Assembly (NCBI RefSeq): GCF_017815535.1
Contig: NZ_CP072596.1
Span: 2,697,614-2,761,613 of the forward strand
From: Tessaracoccus sp. MC1865
GTDB taxonomy: Bacteria > Actinomycetota > Actinomycetes > Propionibacteriales > Propionibacteriaceae
Reading direction: 5' to 3'
Length of the DNA stretch: 64,000 nt
The translations under genes and the position numbers were made by a program. Positions 37,712-51,816 of the stretch are shown piece after piece. Numbering within the stretch: the first letter of the stretch is position 1; each line of letters starts with the position of its first letter. The notes beneath the pieces were generated by a model. That model was not told the DNA's origin, made no database searches, and worked only from the letters and a program-made list of their open reading frames with translations.

Positions 37712-39361
37712 ATGGCTGTGAGGTGGCCATTCAGTGGGCGCGGGGCAAGGCCGCGCGTCGACTTCCAGCGCCCCGACGGCTGGCACCACCTCGACGGCAG
37801 GCAGCCGCCAGCTCCACCACAGCCAACCTCACCACCACAGCCTCCTGCACCACCGGCGGGATGGCCTCCTCAACCTCCACCTCCACGGCAGTCGCCGCTG
37901 CACCGGCCTGGCCGGCGCCCACAGCGCAAGGCCCGCGGCACACTGCGGCTCTGGGCCCCCGTGATCACGGTCACGATCCTCTCGATCATCGTGCTCGTCG
38001 GCGGCTGGAACGTCATCAGCTGGCTGGGCGACCGAGACCCCGGCCGCACCCCGTCAGGGCAGCTTCCGACCGACCCCACAGATCCGTATAGTCCGCCCCC
38101 ACGCCCCACCGGCGACGTCCCCACCGTGTGGTCGCTGGACCTCGTCGACCTCCGCCCAGATCTGGGCGAGGGCAGGTTCGAGACGTCCCTCAGCGGCTTC
38201 ATGGACAGCACCCTCGCCATCGATGCCGGGGACACGTGGGCGGTCGTGACGCGCGAGGAACAGGGCGGCAGCACCCGATTGCACGGTCTCGACGCCGCCA
38301 CCGGAAAGGAGCGGTGGCGCCGCCCCATGGACGGGGTCTTCTGCGCGGACGATCTGCTGGGCGGGCAACTCCTCTGCGCCGAGCCCTTCGAACGGGAGCG
38401 GGGCCTCGGCACCAACTGGACCCTCCACCGCATCGACCCCGCCACGGGTGCGACCGCGTCGTCGGCGGACTTCGACGGCTGGATCACCGGCCTTGTCGTC
38501 GACCACGGCCACGTCCTGGTCCTCGAACAGCGACTTCCCGCACCGCACGCCCTCATCACCGGCCTCGACGGCGACCTCACGCAGGCCTGGCAGATCGACC
38601 TGTCACAGGAGGAGGGCCACGCCGACCTGTTCTCGGACAACCGCATCATCATCCGTCCCGAGGAGTACCCGGAGGGGCCCGCACTGGACCGGCCCCGCGT
38701 CCGTCGGGTCGCCGACGGTCTCACGGCCCTCTGGATCGGTGCCCGCACCGCCTTCATCGACGTCCCGAGCGGCCAGCTCGTCGGCATGCCGCACTGCAGC
38801 CGGCTCGTCGACGACGGGAACAGGCTGTGGTGCAACGCGGGCAGCAGCGCGGTCGCCTACGACTACCGGCTCCAGCCCATCACCCGCACCGAGGCCGGCG
38901 TCCGTCTGGCCTTCCCTTACCGGGACCCGCGCGCAGGCGACATCACCGTCCCCGCCTTCCTGGATCAGGACGGCGCCCTCCTGCGCGTCAACGCCACCAC
39001 GGGTGCGACGGAGGGCCCGCTGGTCCGCACCGCCATGGGCAGCGCCTTCGGCATGGCCATCCCGCCAACTGCGGCCACCATCGACGGCGTGCTGGTGGTG
39101 GCAGACGACACCAAGACCGCGGCGGTCGCGCCCGACGGCGACATCCTGTGGGTGAGCGAGTACGGCTTCCGGCTGCACGAACCGTTCCTGCAGCGCGGCA
39201 ATCTGCTGTCCGCCGACTTCTACACTCATGAGTTGGACCTGGCCACCGGCGAGATCCTTGGCAGTTGGCGCATCGGTTCGCACGGCTTCGCCGTGGTCGC
39301 GGTGGGCGAGCAGCTCGCCACCTACTCCCCGGACCAGCTCGCCCGGCTCGATCTGGACTGA
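37712..39361 (+). CDS. Membrane-anchored PQQ-type beta-propeller protein
   Basis: 549 residues. A Pro-rich cytoplasmic N-terminus (PPAPPQPTSPPQPPAPPAGW) is followed by one membrane helix (VITVTILSIIVLVGGWNVIS, about residues 83-102) and an extracellular domain with PQQ/quinoprotein-type blade repeats: LDAATGKERWRRP, IDPATGATASS, VNATTGATEGP, LDLATGEILGSW. No cofactor or catalytic residue is evident, so it is probably a binding or scaffold protein. Start at ATG 37712 with GAGGAGGG upstream. Confidence 0.82.
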   Translation: MAVRWPFSGRGARPRVDFQRPDGWHHLDGRQPPAPPQPTSPPQPPAPPAGWPPQPPPPRQSPLHRPGRRPQRKARGTLRLWAPVITVTILSIIVLVGGWNVISWLGDRDPGRTPSGQLPTDPTDPYSPPPRPTGDVPTVWSLDLVDLRPDLGEGRFETSLSGFMDSTLAIDAGDTWAVVTREEQGGSTRLHGLDAATGKERWRRPMDGVFCADDLLGGQLLCAEPFERERGLGTNWTLHRIDPATGATASSADFDGWITGLVVDHGHVLVLEQRLPAPHALITGLDGDLTQAWQIDLSQEEGHADLFSDNRIIIRPEEYPEGPALDRPRVRRVADGLTALWIGARTAFIDVPSGQLVGMPHCSRLVDDGNRLWCNAGSSAVAYDYRLQPITRTEAGVRLAFPYRDPRAGDITVPAFLDQDGALLRVNATTGATEGPLVRTAMGSAFGMAIPPTAATIDGVLVVADDTKTAAVAPDGDILWVSEYGFRLHEPFLQRGNLLSADFYTHELDLATGEILGSWRIGSHGFAVVAVGEQLATYSPDQLARLDLD

Positions 39362-39442
39362 GCCGTCAGGGACGAGCTCGTCCGATGGTCAGCCCGGCTC
39401 ACTGGAATCTCGCGTCCAGCAGTGCGGTCACGCCACGGGGTC

Positions 39443-40099
39443 CTACTCCTTGTAGAGGAGGACTTCCTCCTCGAAGCGCTGCTCGATGGTCTGTACCAGG
39501 ATCGGGTCGACGCCCACTTCGGCGATCTTGGGACCGTCGTTGGAGCCGAACCACTCGCGAGCGGAGTCGATGATCCGCTGCACGGCCTCGTCCTCGTTCA
39601 CCTGGGAGGTGTCCACCACCAGGTCATAGCTGTCCTCTGCTGCCCAGTTCTCCCCGTAGTAGCGGCGGACGAAGCGGGTCTTCGTGTCGACATCGCGCTC
39701 GACCAGTTCCGCGGCGACGCCCTGGGACACCCGGTTGTCCTCCATGACGCGCCTGACCCGGTCTTCGTCCGGCGCCGTCACGAGCACATTGAACACGTCG
39801 GAGTGCCCCTTCAGCACGGCGAAGCCGCCGCGCCCCAGGATGACGACGTCGTACTTGGCGGCCAAGGTCACCAGCGTCTTGTTCATCCAGTCGATGGTCT
39901 GCGAGGTGTTCTCGTTGAACAGGTCGAGCAATGTCGGGGGCTTGTCGTAGAGCTCCGAGAGCCTGATCAGTCCGAACTCACTGATGACGCGATCGACGAA
40001 GGGGCGATCCGCGAACTTCCAGCCCAGCTCCTGGGCTACCCGCTCAGCGATTCGCCCACCGTACGATCCAAGTTTGCGGGAAACGGTAATGGCACTCAT
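39443..40099 (-). CDS. Cytidylate kinase-like family protein
   Basis: 218 residues of the AAA_26/cytidylate kinase-like family. It begins MSAITVSRKLGSYGGRIAER with a divergent P-loop in place of GxxGxGK, followed by the family DRPFVDRVI segment and VVILGRGGFAVLKGHSDVFN, VLVTAPDEDRVRRVMEDNRV and YDLVVDTSQVNEDEAVQRII. True CMP kinase function is unlikely given the altered P-loop; stand-alone members have no settled role. GAGGAGGG lies upstream of the ATG. Convergent with the propeller gene. Confidence 0.85.
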   Translation of the reverse strand: MSAITVSRKLGSYGGRIAERVAQELGWKFADRPFVDRVISEFGLIRLSELYDKPPTLLDLFNENTSQTIDWMNKTLVTLAAKYDVVILGRGGFAVLKGHSDVFNVLVTAPDEDRVRRVMEDNRVSQGVAAELVERDVDTKTRFVRRYYGENWAAEDSYDLVVDTSQVNEDEAVQRIIDSAREWFGSNDGPKIAEVGVDPILVQTIEQRFEEEVLLYKE

Positions 40100-40219
40100 G
40101 TCAGTCCCTCCTCAGGGAGTCCGCGCTACGGTGCGCCTGCTCGGGTACCCAGTCTACCTGGCGGGTTCCAAATATGTCACGACATTCCTTCGAAGAACAG
40201 CCCATGCCCGCGGTACGGA

Positions 40220-40876
40220 TCAGGATTCGATGACGCGTTTCACACGTGCCATCTCGCTGGCGGAGTTCAGCGCCAGCTGGGGAAGCGCGGGATCGATGCT
40301 CCGGTACTGGCCCGGACCCACCTCCTTGAACCGACCCTGAGCCATGCCCGCGGTCACATAGCGACCGTGCTTCCCGGCCTCCGCGAGGAAGAGGAGATCG
40401 GGCAGGTCGCTCGGCAGATCAGGCGTGCCACCCATCTCGTAGGCCACACCGCCCACCACACCACCCACTTCGAGGATCTCAATCTCCTCGCCCGTCTTGA
40501 GGTTGCCCGCGAATGCCTGCGTGACCAGAGCTTGGTAGACCGTCGTCGGAGTCCCCAGTTGCTTGAGTTCGGCTGGGGACGGCGTATTCGTGGTGCCTGC
40601 GTAGGGGTTGATGAGTGGGTCGTCGGAACTGTAGTCGGGGAGCACCATCTCGCCGCGCGATCCGACGATCCGCACCGAGACCATGGCATCCGACTTCGCT
40701 GCCATGTCATCAATAGTTTCGTAGAAGACCGGCGACGCCAGGATAACTACCGTGGCAGTGGGAGACGGGGGTGCCGGCGTGGGCGTCGCGGCACCGGAAG
40801 GAGACGCCGAAGGCGCCGTGGCCCCGCAGGCGGTCAGCATCAGGGCGAGCCCCAGAACGAGTCTTTTCATGGACAC
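40220..40876 (-). CDS. Hypothetical lipoprotein
   Basis: 218 residues with a short signal peptide and lipobox (MKRLVLGLALMLTACG), a Ser/Pro/Thr-rich linker and an unrecognised folded domain (FYETIDDMAAKSDAMVSVRI, TTVYQALVTQAFAGNLKTGE, PDLLFLAEAGKHGRYVTAGM). The pattern of a beta-rich domain with a VxQAFAGxLKxG segment occurs in many actinobacterial lipoproteins of unknown role. The start may be 40876 or 40870. It lies 121 nt upstream of the cytidylate-kinase-like gene on the same strand. Confidence 0.75.
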   Translation of the reverse strand: MSMKRLVLGLALMLTACGATAPSASPSGAATPTPAPPSPTATVVILASPVFYETIDDMAAKSDAMVSVRIVGSRGEMVLPDYSSDDPLINPYAGTTNTPSPAELKQLGTPTTVYQALVTQAFAGNLKTGEEIEILEVGGVVGGVAYEMGGTPDLPSDLPDLLFLAEAGKHGRYVTAGMAQGRFKEVGPGQYRSIDPALPQLALNSASEMARVKRVIES

Positions 40877-40984
40877 AAGCTTCCGGTAGCGGGTGAGACG
40901 TGGAGTCTGTCGAAATGCTACCGATACCGTACGCCCGACGCCGACGACCCCGCTGGAGGGCGTTGCAAAAGGGGCTGTAAATGC

Positions 40985-41019
40985 AACAAACCCCCCGAAC
41001 GAGGTTCGGGGGGTTTGTT
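40985..41019 (-). terminator. rrn operon terminator
   Basis: AACAAACCCCCCGAAC (40985-41000) and GTTCGGGGGGTTTGTT (41004-41019) form a perfect 16-bp stem with a 3-nt loop GAG. It lies just downstream of 5S rRNA on the minus strand and is the strongest hairpin in the window. Confidence 0.9.
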
Positions 41020-41028
41020 ATAAAGAAG

Positions 41029-41146
41029 TCCGGCGGCGTCCTAGTCTCCCACGAGGTCCCCCTCGCAGTACCATCGGCGCAGAGAGGCTTAACTTCCGGG
41101 TTCGGGATGGGACCGGGTGTTTCCCTCTCGCTATGGCCACCGTAAC
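41029..41146 (-). rRNA. rrf: 5S ribosomal RNA
   Basis: Minus strand begins near TTACGGTGGCCATAGCG and includes the conserved CACCCGGTCCCATCCCGAAC and CCGATGGTACTGC stretches, ending near GGACGCCGCC. About 118 nt. Ends are estimated to a few bases. Confidence 0.93.
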
Positions 41147-41223
41147 ACTATGGGAAATAGCGTTCGGATACACCTTGCTCAAGTCTGTGTTGAGTTGTGT
41201 GTTCCCGACCGTATCTCGGGAAC

Positions 41224-41255
41224 CTCACAGTGGACGCGTAGCATCTTTGTAGAAA

Positions 41256-41258
<3 letters not shown>
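41224..41258. repeat. 23S rRNA processing-stem inverted repeat, 3' arm
   Basis: The plus-strand sequence around CAGTGGACGCGTAGCATCTT is the reverse complement, with a 1-nt difference (ACGCG against CGCG), of AAGATGCTCGCGTCCACTG at about 44361-44379. The two arms bracket 23S rRNA and form the RNase III processing stalk. Confidence 0.75.
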
Positions 41259-44342
<3,084 letters not shown>

Positions 44343-44346
<4 letters not shown>

Positions 44347-44385
44347 CAAAAAATCTACAAAGATGCTCGCGTCCACTGTGAAGTT
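44343..44385. repeat. 23S rRNA processing-stem inverted repeat, 5' arm
   Basis: Partner of the repeat at 41224-41258. It is followed by AGTTCTCAAAATACGG, an rrn leader-type antitermination-like element (TTGAGAACT on the minus strand) that also occurs upstream of 16S near 46405. Confidence 0.7.
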
Positions 44386-44675
44386 CTCAAAATACGGGCG
44401 AGCCCAGGACAACAACCACCTCGAAAGGCGACTGCCGGCATGGTCCGCTAGAAGGCGTTGCAAAAGCAACCGACCCTTCAGGACCCAACAGCGTGCTTAA
44501 CCCTCACTCCACCCAGACCCACGTTCCACTCCCCGAAGGGTTGTACTAATCGGACCAGACTTCTGATCAGGCATGAAAAGTCAATGTTCCACATTCCGGT
44601 GCCGGCCGCGCTGGAAACATCTGTCCCAGAACACGACCATGAGCACCACAGTCAAAAACTGTGCTGCTACAGGCT

Positions 44676-46202
<1,527 letters not shown>

Positions 46203-46484
46203 AAATTATCAGCACAGACACCCCAAAAGGCACCTGCTCAACTGTCAACTAGTTTGATACCGACAAAATCCAAAAAACTGGACTTTAATCAATATTAATT
46301 CAAAGGAATCCATCCCCAACCAAAGCTGGGAGACGGGTTCGCACGACAAGACTCCAAAAAGCCTTGCCAGTGCATGTATTTGGCATTGACTTAAAGCACA
46401 CTGTTGAGTTCTCAAGTTTCGGGTGCGACCCGCGCATCAAACACACCATTTCCAGTGCGATTTCCGCTTGGGGCAACTCGATCA

Positions 46485-46599
46485 ACTTTACTTGCCGTGT
46501 TCCAGCCTGTCAAATCGGCCGGTTTGGCTTGTTCCGTTGAGTTGTATTTGCCGCTTGGGCAACCCGCAGAACTTTACTTGTTGGCCTCCCCCGTGTCAA
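46485..46599 (-). promoter_or_regulatory. Two tandem rrn promoters
   Basis: Two near-identical minus-strand promoters. The upstream one has -35 TTGACA (46594-46599), 17-nt spacer and -10 TAAAGT (46571-46576). The downstream one has -35 TTGACA (46508-46513), 17-nt spacer and -10 TAAAGT (46485-46490). Each is preceded by GAT and ends its spacer with AAG, and flanking sequence is also alike, so they look like an 86-bp tandem duplication. Confidence 0.85.
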
Positions 46600-46795
46600 A
46601 TCGCTTGATCTGGGTGGATCAGCCCGCAAATAAGCATGAATCCCCATGTGACTGGGGGTTTTGCTTGTTCAGCAGTCGCTTGCGCGAAGGCCAATACTAG
46701 ACAGACTCTGCGAAGAAGTCAAAATCGGTGTAGGGCTGGGCGCTTCTGCCAGCCGCCTGTGGAGTCGAGCCGCAGGGCAATGTCGTCGTGGCTTG

Positions 46796-46910
46796 GGCTT
46801 GAGCTCCCTCTGGGCGTGGTTCGAGTTCCGGTGGCACAACCGTTTCGCCATGTCGCTCGACCGGGACACCGTCATCGCGTTCCACGACGAGACCCTCCCC
46901 GCGCCTGATT
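46796..46910 (+). pseudogene. Fragment resembling the C-terminal part of ThiC
   Basis: In one frame this stretch encodes [19 protein letters not shown] then AFHDETLPA. That resembles the ThiC (phosphomethylpyrimidine synthase) segment FEFRWEDQF...LDPxTAxxxHDETLP as I remember it from E. coli. The expected next part, with the iron-sulfur motif CSMCGPKFC, is missing; the frame ends soon after at 46948. Nothing of the rest of ThiC is visible upstream, where the rrn promoters begin. I read it as about 35 codons left over from a deleted or rearranged thiC. Confidence 0.55.
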
Positions 46911-46959
46911 CCGGCGGGCTGGCCGCGGTCCGGATGGATCGCGGCTAGCCTCGTCGCCC

Positions 46960-48009
46960 ATGGGGGATGAAGCAACGGGTGTGGTCACGTACAAGCGTTG
47001 GAAGCGCTTCGGCAAGGACCGCTTGTACGTGAACCGCGACGACGTCCAGGTGGGTTACCTGGACGTGCTCGCCGGAACGCTGCACCCGGAGTCGCCCGAG
47101 CTCAGCGACGAGCTGACGGCTGCCGTCGACTCCTGGCGTCTGACGGTCCCCGAGCCTGGCTCGAACCTGGTTCCTGAGCTGGCGGCCCGCGGCCGGTCGA
47201 AAGACCCGGAAGCGCCTGTGCGGGCCGAACCCCACGTCGTGGGTGTGCCGCGCGAGAGCGAGCCCCTGCCGGCTGTCGTAGCGGCGACGTTTCCGCAGCC
47301 GGCCGGCGGCGGCGGGTCGAAGGACCCCGAAGCATCCCCAGCATCTGAACCCGTGATGGCTGACCTGGCCGCCAACCGCCCAGGCGCCTCGCTTCAGGCC
47401 CAGATCGACGCTGCCCACGCCGCCGGTCAGCGCGCCACCTTCCTGCGGCGCATCTTCCTCGGCAAACATGCCCGTTCCTCCTGGGAGCGGGGCGCCATCG
47501 GTGAGCGACTGGTCGCCGCGGAGCTCGAGAAGCTGCAGAGGAAGGACGCGCGCTGGCTGTTCCTCCACTCGATTCCCGTTGGCTCCAACGACTCAGACAT
47601 CGATCATGTCCTCATCGGCCCCGGCGGCGTGTTCACCATCAACTCCAAGAACCACGACGGCATGAAGGTATGGGTGGGCGGCAACACGTTCATGGTCAAC
47701 GGCGTGCGCCAGCCGCACATCCGCAACTCCAGATACGAGGCGAGCCGCGCATCGAAACTCCTGACCAAGGCGACCGGCTTCGACGTGAGTGTGCGAGGGG
47801 TGGTGGTGCCCGTCAATGCCGACACCTTCGTCGTGAAGGCGGCACCGGAGGACGTCACTGTCATCAACCGGAACCGCCTCGTCAAGCACCTCCGGCGCCT
47901 GCCGGAGCGTCTGGCTCAGAACACCGTCGAGGCGGTGTTCGAGCAGGCCTGCCGGAGCACCACCTGGCTCCCTCTGCCGGGCGGTGCCCGGGAGCACCCG
48001 AGCTGCTAG
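46960..48009 (+). CDS. NERD (nuclease-related) domain protein
   Basis: 349 residues. The C-terminal half is a NERD domain: WERGAIGERLVAAELEKLQR, SDIDHVLIGPGGVFTINSKN (the D...K pair corresponds to restriction-endonuclease-like metal-site residues) and VRGVVVPVNADTFV. The N-terminal part has a short folded segment (VVTYKRWKRFGKDRLYVNRD) and a low-complexity Pro/Glu-rich linker. NERD proteins are thought to act on nucleic acids but few are characterised. TAGCCT ends 8 nt before the ATG, so the message is probably leaderless. It is divergent from the rrn operon and converges with the GH1 gene. Confidence 0.87.
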   Translation: MGDEATGVVTYKRWKRFGKDRLYVNRDDVQVGYLDVLAGTLHPESPELSDELTAAVDSWRLTVPEPGSNLVPELAARGRSKDPEAPVRAEPHVVGVPRESEPLPAVVAATFPQPAGGGGSKDPEASPASEPVMADLAANRPGASLQAQIDAAHAAGQRATFLRRIFLGKHARSSWERGAIGERLVAAELEKLQRKDARWLFLHSIPVGSNDSDIDHVLIGPGGVFTINSKNHDGMKVWVGGNTFMVNGVRQPHIRNSRYEASRASKLLTKATGFDVSVRGVVVPVNADTFVVKAAPEDVTVINRNRLVKHLRRLPERLAQNTVEAVFEQACRSTTWLPLPGGAREHPSC

Positions 48010-48058
48010 CTGCAGGCCTGAGCGCTTCATAGCTGTGCGATGAACACTGCAGACGCGT

Positions 48059-49486
48059 TCACCCAGGCGATTCGCCCGTGGCGGCCAAACCGCTGTACCA
48101 CTTGCCGCTGTCCTTGACAGTCCTCTCCAAGGTATCGAAGTCCACCCGGACGATTCCGAATCGCTTGGAGTAGCCATAGCCCCACTCGAAGTTGTCCAGC
48201 AACGACCAGACGAAGTAGCCCCGAAGATCAACGCCTTCGTTCAACGCCCGGTGGGCCTGCGCGAAGTGGCGACGTAGATAGTCGAGGCGCTCCACGTCGG
48301 GGACTGAACCGTCATCGGCGACCACGTCGTCGAACGCCGCACCGTTCTCCGTCACCATCAATGGGAGGCCCGGGAACTGCCGGTTCAAGGACAGCAGCAA
48401 CTCGTACAGCGCTTCTGGCGCGATATTCCAACCCATGGCGGTGTGCGGGCCTGGCTGCTCATGGAACTCGACGACGTCGTCGCTGCCCGGCCAAGCCGTG
48501 CCGCCGGACGGCTTGTGCCCATCAGCGCCCTGGCGCGGTGATATCCCGTCCCACAGCCCGACGGTGGTGGTCGAGTAGTAATTGACGCCAAGCGTGTCGA
48601 TGTCTTGGTTGATGAGCTCAAGGTCGCCTTCACGGACGAAGGACCAGTCTGTGACCCCTGCGGTGTCCTGCAGCAGGTCAGGAGGATAGAAGCCTCGCAG
48701 CATGGGCCCAGTGAATGCGCGATTGGCGAGGGCATCAATGCGCCTCACGGCCTCGTCGGCCCCTTCCCCAATGCCGCGGAGCACGTGGAAGTTCAGGGTC
48801 ACTGAGTACTCGGGTGACCCAGTGGACGTAGCGCGCAGAGCCTGAATACCCAGGCCGTGTGCGAGGTTCAGGTGGTGCACGGCCGCCAAGGCGGCGGCCG
48901 GTTCCGTGCGGCCCGGCGCGTGCCCACCCTGGCCATAGCCCAAATAGGCACTGCACCACGGCTCATTGAGCGTGGTCCAGGTGTGAATGCGATCGCCAAG
49001 TGCGCTGCCCACCACTGCGGCGTATTCTGCGTAGGCCTCGGCCGTGGCCCGCTCGGGCCAACCGCCCCGGTCCTCCAGTGCTTGGGGAAGGTCCCAGTGG
49101 TACAGCGTCGCCACCGGAATGATGCCGCGCTCCAGCAGCCCGTCCGTCAGGCGTGAGTAGAAATCCAGACCCGCCTGGTTCACTGCACCCACACCGCCGG
49201 GGATGACGCGCGGCCAGGCGATGGAAAACCGGTAGGCCCCCAGGCCCATCTCTTTCATGAGGTCGAGATCGTCTTCCCAGCGGTGGTAATGGTCGCAGGC
49301 GACATCGCCCGTGTCACCGTCCGAAACCTTGCCGGGCGTGCGGCTGAAGGTGTCCCAGATCGAGGGGCCTCGCCCGTCCTCGTGGACGGCGCCTTCCACC
49401 TGGTAAGAGGCAGTGGCCGATCCGAAGACGAAGCCGGGCGGGAACACGAGACCCCGATCAGGGCGATCAGCATGGTGGAAGCTCAT
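48059..49486 (-). CDS. GH1 beta-glucosidase (beta-glycosidase)
   Basis: Cytoplasmic enzyme that removes non-reducing beta-D-glucosyl or related residues from short oligosaccharides. 475 residues, standard GH1 length, no signal peptide. N-terminal signature [13 protein letters not shown]; acid/base E175 in TTLNEPW; nucleophile E380 in LMVTENGA. The start ATG at 49486 (MSFHHADRP) overlaps the stop of the alpha-xylosidase gene (ATGA), so the longer frame is rejected. Last gene of the operon that begins at 55079. With the alpha-xylosidase it could take apart xyloglucan fragments. Confidence 0.95.
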   Translation of the reverse strand: MSFHHADRPDRGLVFPPGFVFGSATASYQVEGAVHEDGRGPSIWDTFSRTPGKVSDGDTGDVACDHYHRWEDDLDLMKEMGLGAYRFSIAWPRVIPGGVGAVNQAGLDFYSRLTDGLLERGIIPVATLYHWDLPQALEDRGGWPERATAEAYAEYAAVVGSALGDRIHTWTTLNEPWCSAYLGYGQGGHAPGRTEPAAALAAVHHLNLAHGLGIQALRATSTGSPEYSVTLNFHVLRGIGEGADEAVRRIDALANRAFTGPMLRGFYPPDLLQDTAGVTDWSFVREGDLELINQDIDTLGVNYYSTTTVGLWDGISPRQGADGHKPSGGTAWPGSDDVVEFHEQPGPHTAMGWNIAPEALYELLLSLNRQFPGLPLMVTENGAAFDDVVADDGSVPDVERLDYLRRHFAQAHRALNEGVDLRGYFVWSLLDNFEWGYGYSKRFGIVRVDFDTLERTVKDSGKWYSGLAATGESPG

Positions 49487-51816
49487 GCCAGGACCTCCGC
49501 GACGCCGTCGGAAGCAGCGACAGGGTCGCCCAGGCCCTTCGCCAACCACCAGCCGTCCGCGACATCGCTCGTCGCGCGGATCCCACCCTCGGCTTCGTGG
49601 ATCTGGAACTCGACGGCGGAGCGGTCAGGGTTCGTCACCCGCACGCTCCTGGCGCCAGACCCGCCGCCGGCGAAAACCCGGAGCGTGAGGCCATCCAGGT
49701 AGTCATAGTCAGGGCGGGTGGCGACTGAACCCATGGGAAGGATTGCGCCTGCGCGGACATAGATCGGCAGGCTGGTGAAGCCATGGCTCTCCGTGCGCCA
49801 GCCACCGCCGTCGACGACCTCACCGGTGAGCAGCTGGGTCCAGGTGCCGGCTGGAAGGTAGAACTCCACATCGCCCGAGTGGGAGAGGACAGGTGCGACC
49901 AGAATGTCTGGGCCGAGCATGTACTGCCGGTCCAGGTGGTCAACCGAACGGTCCTCGGGGAACTCCAGTTGCATGGGTCGCATAATGGGCAGGCCCGTCC
50001 GGGCGGCTTCCATCCCGACCCCGAAGAGGTAGGGCATCAGCCGCATCTTGAGGTGAGTGAAGACGCGTGTGACCTCCACGGCCTCCTCGTCGAACGCCCA
50101 CGGGACCCGGTAGGAGTTCGAGCCGTGGAAGCGGGAATGGGAACCCAGGAGCCCGAACGCCGTCCACCGCTTGAAGACAGCGGGGTCGGGAGTGCCCTCG
50201 AATCCCCCGATGTCGTGGCTCCAGTGGGCGAAGCCGCTCAGGACGAGCGACAACCCGCCTCGGAGAGTTTCCGCCATGGACTCGAACGTTGAGGTGCTGT
50301 CGCCGCCCCAGTGCACCGGCATGGTCTGGCCACCGGCGGTCGCCGAGCGGGCAAAAAGAACAGCCTCACCTTCGCCACGTTCCTCCACGATGACGTCGAA
50401 GACCGCCTTGTTGTAGAGGTGGGTGTAGAGGTTGTGCATCCGCGAAGGGTCTGAGCCGTCATGCCACACAACATCGACGGGGATCCGCTCGGCGAAGTCC
50501 GTCTTGAAGGCATCCACACCCTGACGGAGAAGCACCCGAAGCTTCTCCTGGAACCACTTCGTGGCCTCGGGGTTCGTGAAGTCGACCAGGCCCATGCCCG
50601 CAACCCACAGGTCCCATTGCCAGATGGACCCGTCCGGGCGCTTGACCAGGTAGCCCTTTTCGGCACCCTCGGAGAACAGCACGGAGCGTTGCGCGATGTA
50701 AGGGTTGATCCAGACGCAGAATTTCAGGTCCTTCTCCCGAAGACGCGCGAGCATGGCGTCCGGGTCCGGGAAGGTGCGGCGGTCCCAGACCAGGTCCGTC
50801 CAGTTGAATTCACGCATCCAGAAACAGTCGAAGTGGAACACCGAGACCGGCAGGTCGCGCTCCGCCATGCCGTCGACGAAGCTCGCGACGGTGCCCTCGT
50901 CATAATCGGTCGTGAACGAGGTGGACAGCCATAGCCCCCAGGACCAGGCGGGGACGACGGGCGGCCGGCCGGTCAGGCCGGTGTAACGCTCGAGCACGTC
51001 TTTGGGCGTGGGTCCATCGACGATGAAGTACTCCAGCACCTCACCGGGCACGGAGAACTGGACGCGTTCCACCGCTTCCGAGCCGATCTCGAACGAGACG
51101 TGACCGGGGTCGTTGACCAGCACACCGTAGCCGCGGCTGGAGAGATAGAAGGGCACGTTCTTGTAGGCCTGCTCGCTGGAGGTGCCGCCGTCGGCGTTCC
51201 AGATCTCCACGGTTTGGCCGTTCTTCACCAGGGGCCCGAACCGCTCGCCGAGCCCGTAGATGGCCTCCCCCACGCCCAGGTCGAGTTGCTCGTGGACGAA
51301 GGTTCGGGGCCGGGGCACCGGCGCTCCCTCGCTGGCGTTGTCGATGAGGCCCGGGTCCACCTGGGCGTCAACGTCGAGCTGCAGGTATCCCTGCGCCTTG
51401 TGGCCGCTTCCGGTCAGCCGTCGACCGTCGCTCTCGAATGCCAGCTGCCAGGGTGATCCCTGGTTGATGCGGGCCACCAGGCTGCCGCTGGTGAGGGTGG
51501 CGTGGTCGGCCGCCATCGACACCGTGCCGGCACCGCCCTCGACGCGGCCGGGCAGGTCGAACCCCTGCACCGGACGGCCGCCGATGTGGTGGGCGATCCG
51601 CACGCGGATGACGCCCTCGCAGGGCGACGACAGCGTGGTCGTGAGCACGGCCCGGTTCAGCACGTCGCCGCGCTTCTCGATCTCCTTGGTAGGTGCCGTG
51701 ATGACCAGACCCGGGCCGTCCGGGGTCTCGTCGGACTCCCAGATGTCGTAGGCCTCCTGCGCATACAGGGGCCGGACCCCGGGCCGGATCTGCCAGAAAC
51801 CATCGGTGAATTTCAT
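49483..51816 (-). CDS. yicI: GH31 alpha-xylosidase (YicI type)
   Basis: Releases alpha-linked xylose from xylosyl-glucosides such as isoprimeverose. 777 residues, nearly the length of E. coli YicI (772), with long matched blocks: [59 protein letters not shown]. Nucleophile D440 in [10 protein letters not shown] and acid/base D506 in HWGGDS. The KTDFxERIP form marks alpha-xylosidases rather than alpha-glucosidases. Start is ATG 51816, overlapping the permease stop (TAATG); the frame continues far upstream through the permease gene but that is a shadow. Confidence 0.94.
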   Translation of the reverse strand: MKFTDGFWQIRPGVRPLYAQEAYDIWESDETPDGPGLVITAPTKEIEKRGDVLNRAVLTTTLSSPCEGVIRVRIAHHIGGRPVQGFDLPGRVEGGAGTVSMAADHATLTSGSLVARINQGSPWQLAFESDGRRLTGSGHKAQGYLQLDVDAQVDPGLIDNASEGAPVPRPRTFVHEQLDLGVGEAIYGLGERFGPLVKNGQTVEIWNADGGTSSEQAYKNVPFYLSSRGYGVLVNDPGHVSFEIGSEAVERVQFSVPGEVLEYFIVDGPTPKDVLERYTGLTGRPPVVPAWSWGLWLSTSFTTDYDEGTVASFVDGMAERDLPVSVFHFDCFWMREFNWTDLVWDRRTFPDPDAMLARLREKDLKFCVWINPYIAQRSVLFSEGAEKGYLVKRPDGSIWQWDLWVAGMGLVDFTNPEATKWFQEKLRVLLRQGVDAFKTDFAERIPVDVVWHDGSDPSRMHNLYTHLYNKAVFDVIVEERGEGEAVLFARSATAGGQTMPVHWGGDSTSTFESMAETLRGGLSLVLSGFAHWSHDIGGFEGTPDPAVFKRWTAFGLLGSHSRFHGSNSYRVPWAFDEEAVEVTRVFTHLKMRLMPYLFGVGMEAARTGLPIMRPMQLEFPEDRSVDHLDRQYMLGPDILVAPVLSHSGDVEFYLPAGTWTQLLTGEVVDGGGWRTESHGFTSLPIYVRAGAILPMGSVATRPDYDYLDGLTLRVFAGGGSGARSVRVTNPDRSAVEFQIHEAEGGIRATSDVADGWWLAKGLGDPVAASDGVAEVLA

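Noticed and set aside
46697..46975. 92-codon minus-strand frame upstream of the rrn promoters
   Set aside because: No ribosome site or motif; it is opposite the ThiC-like fragment and the NERD promoter.
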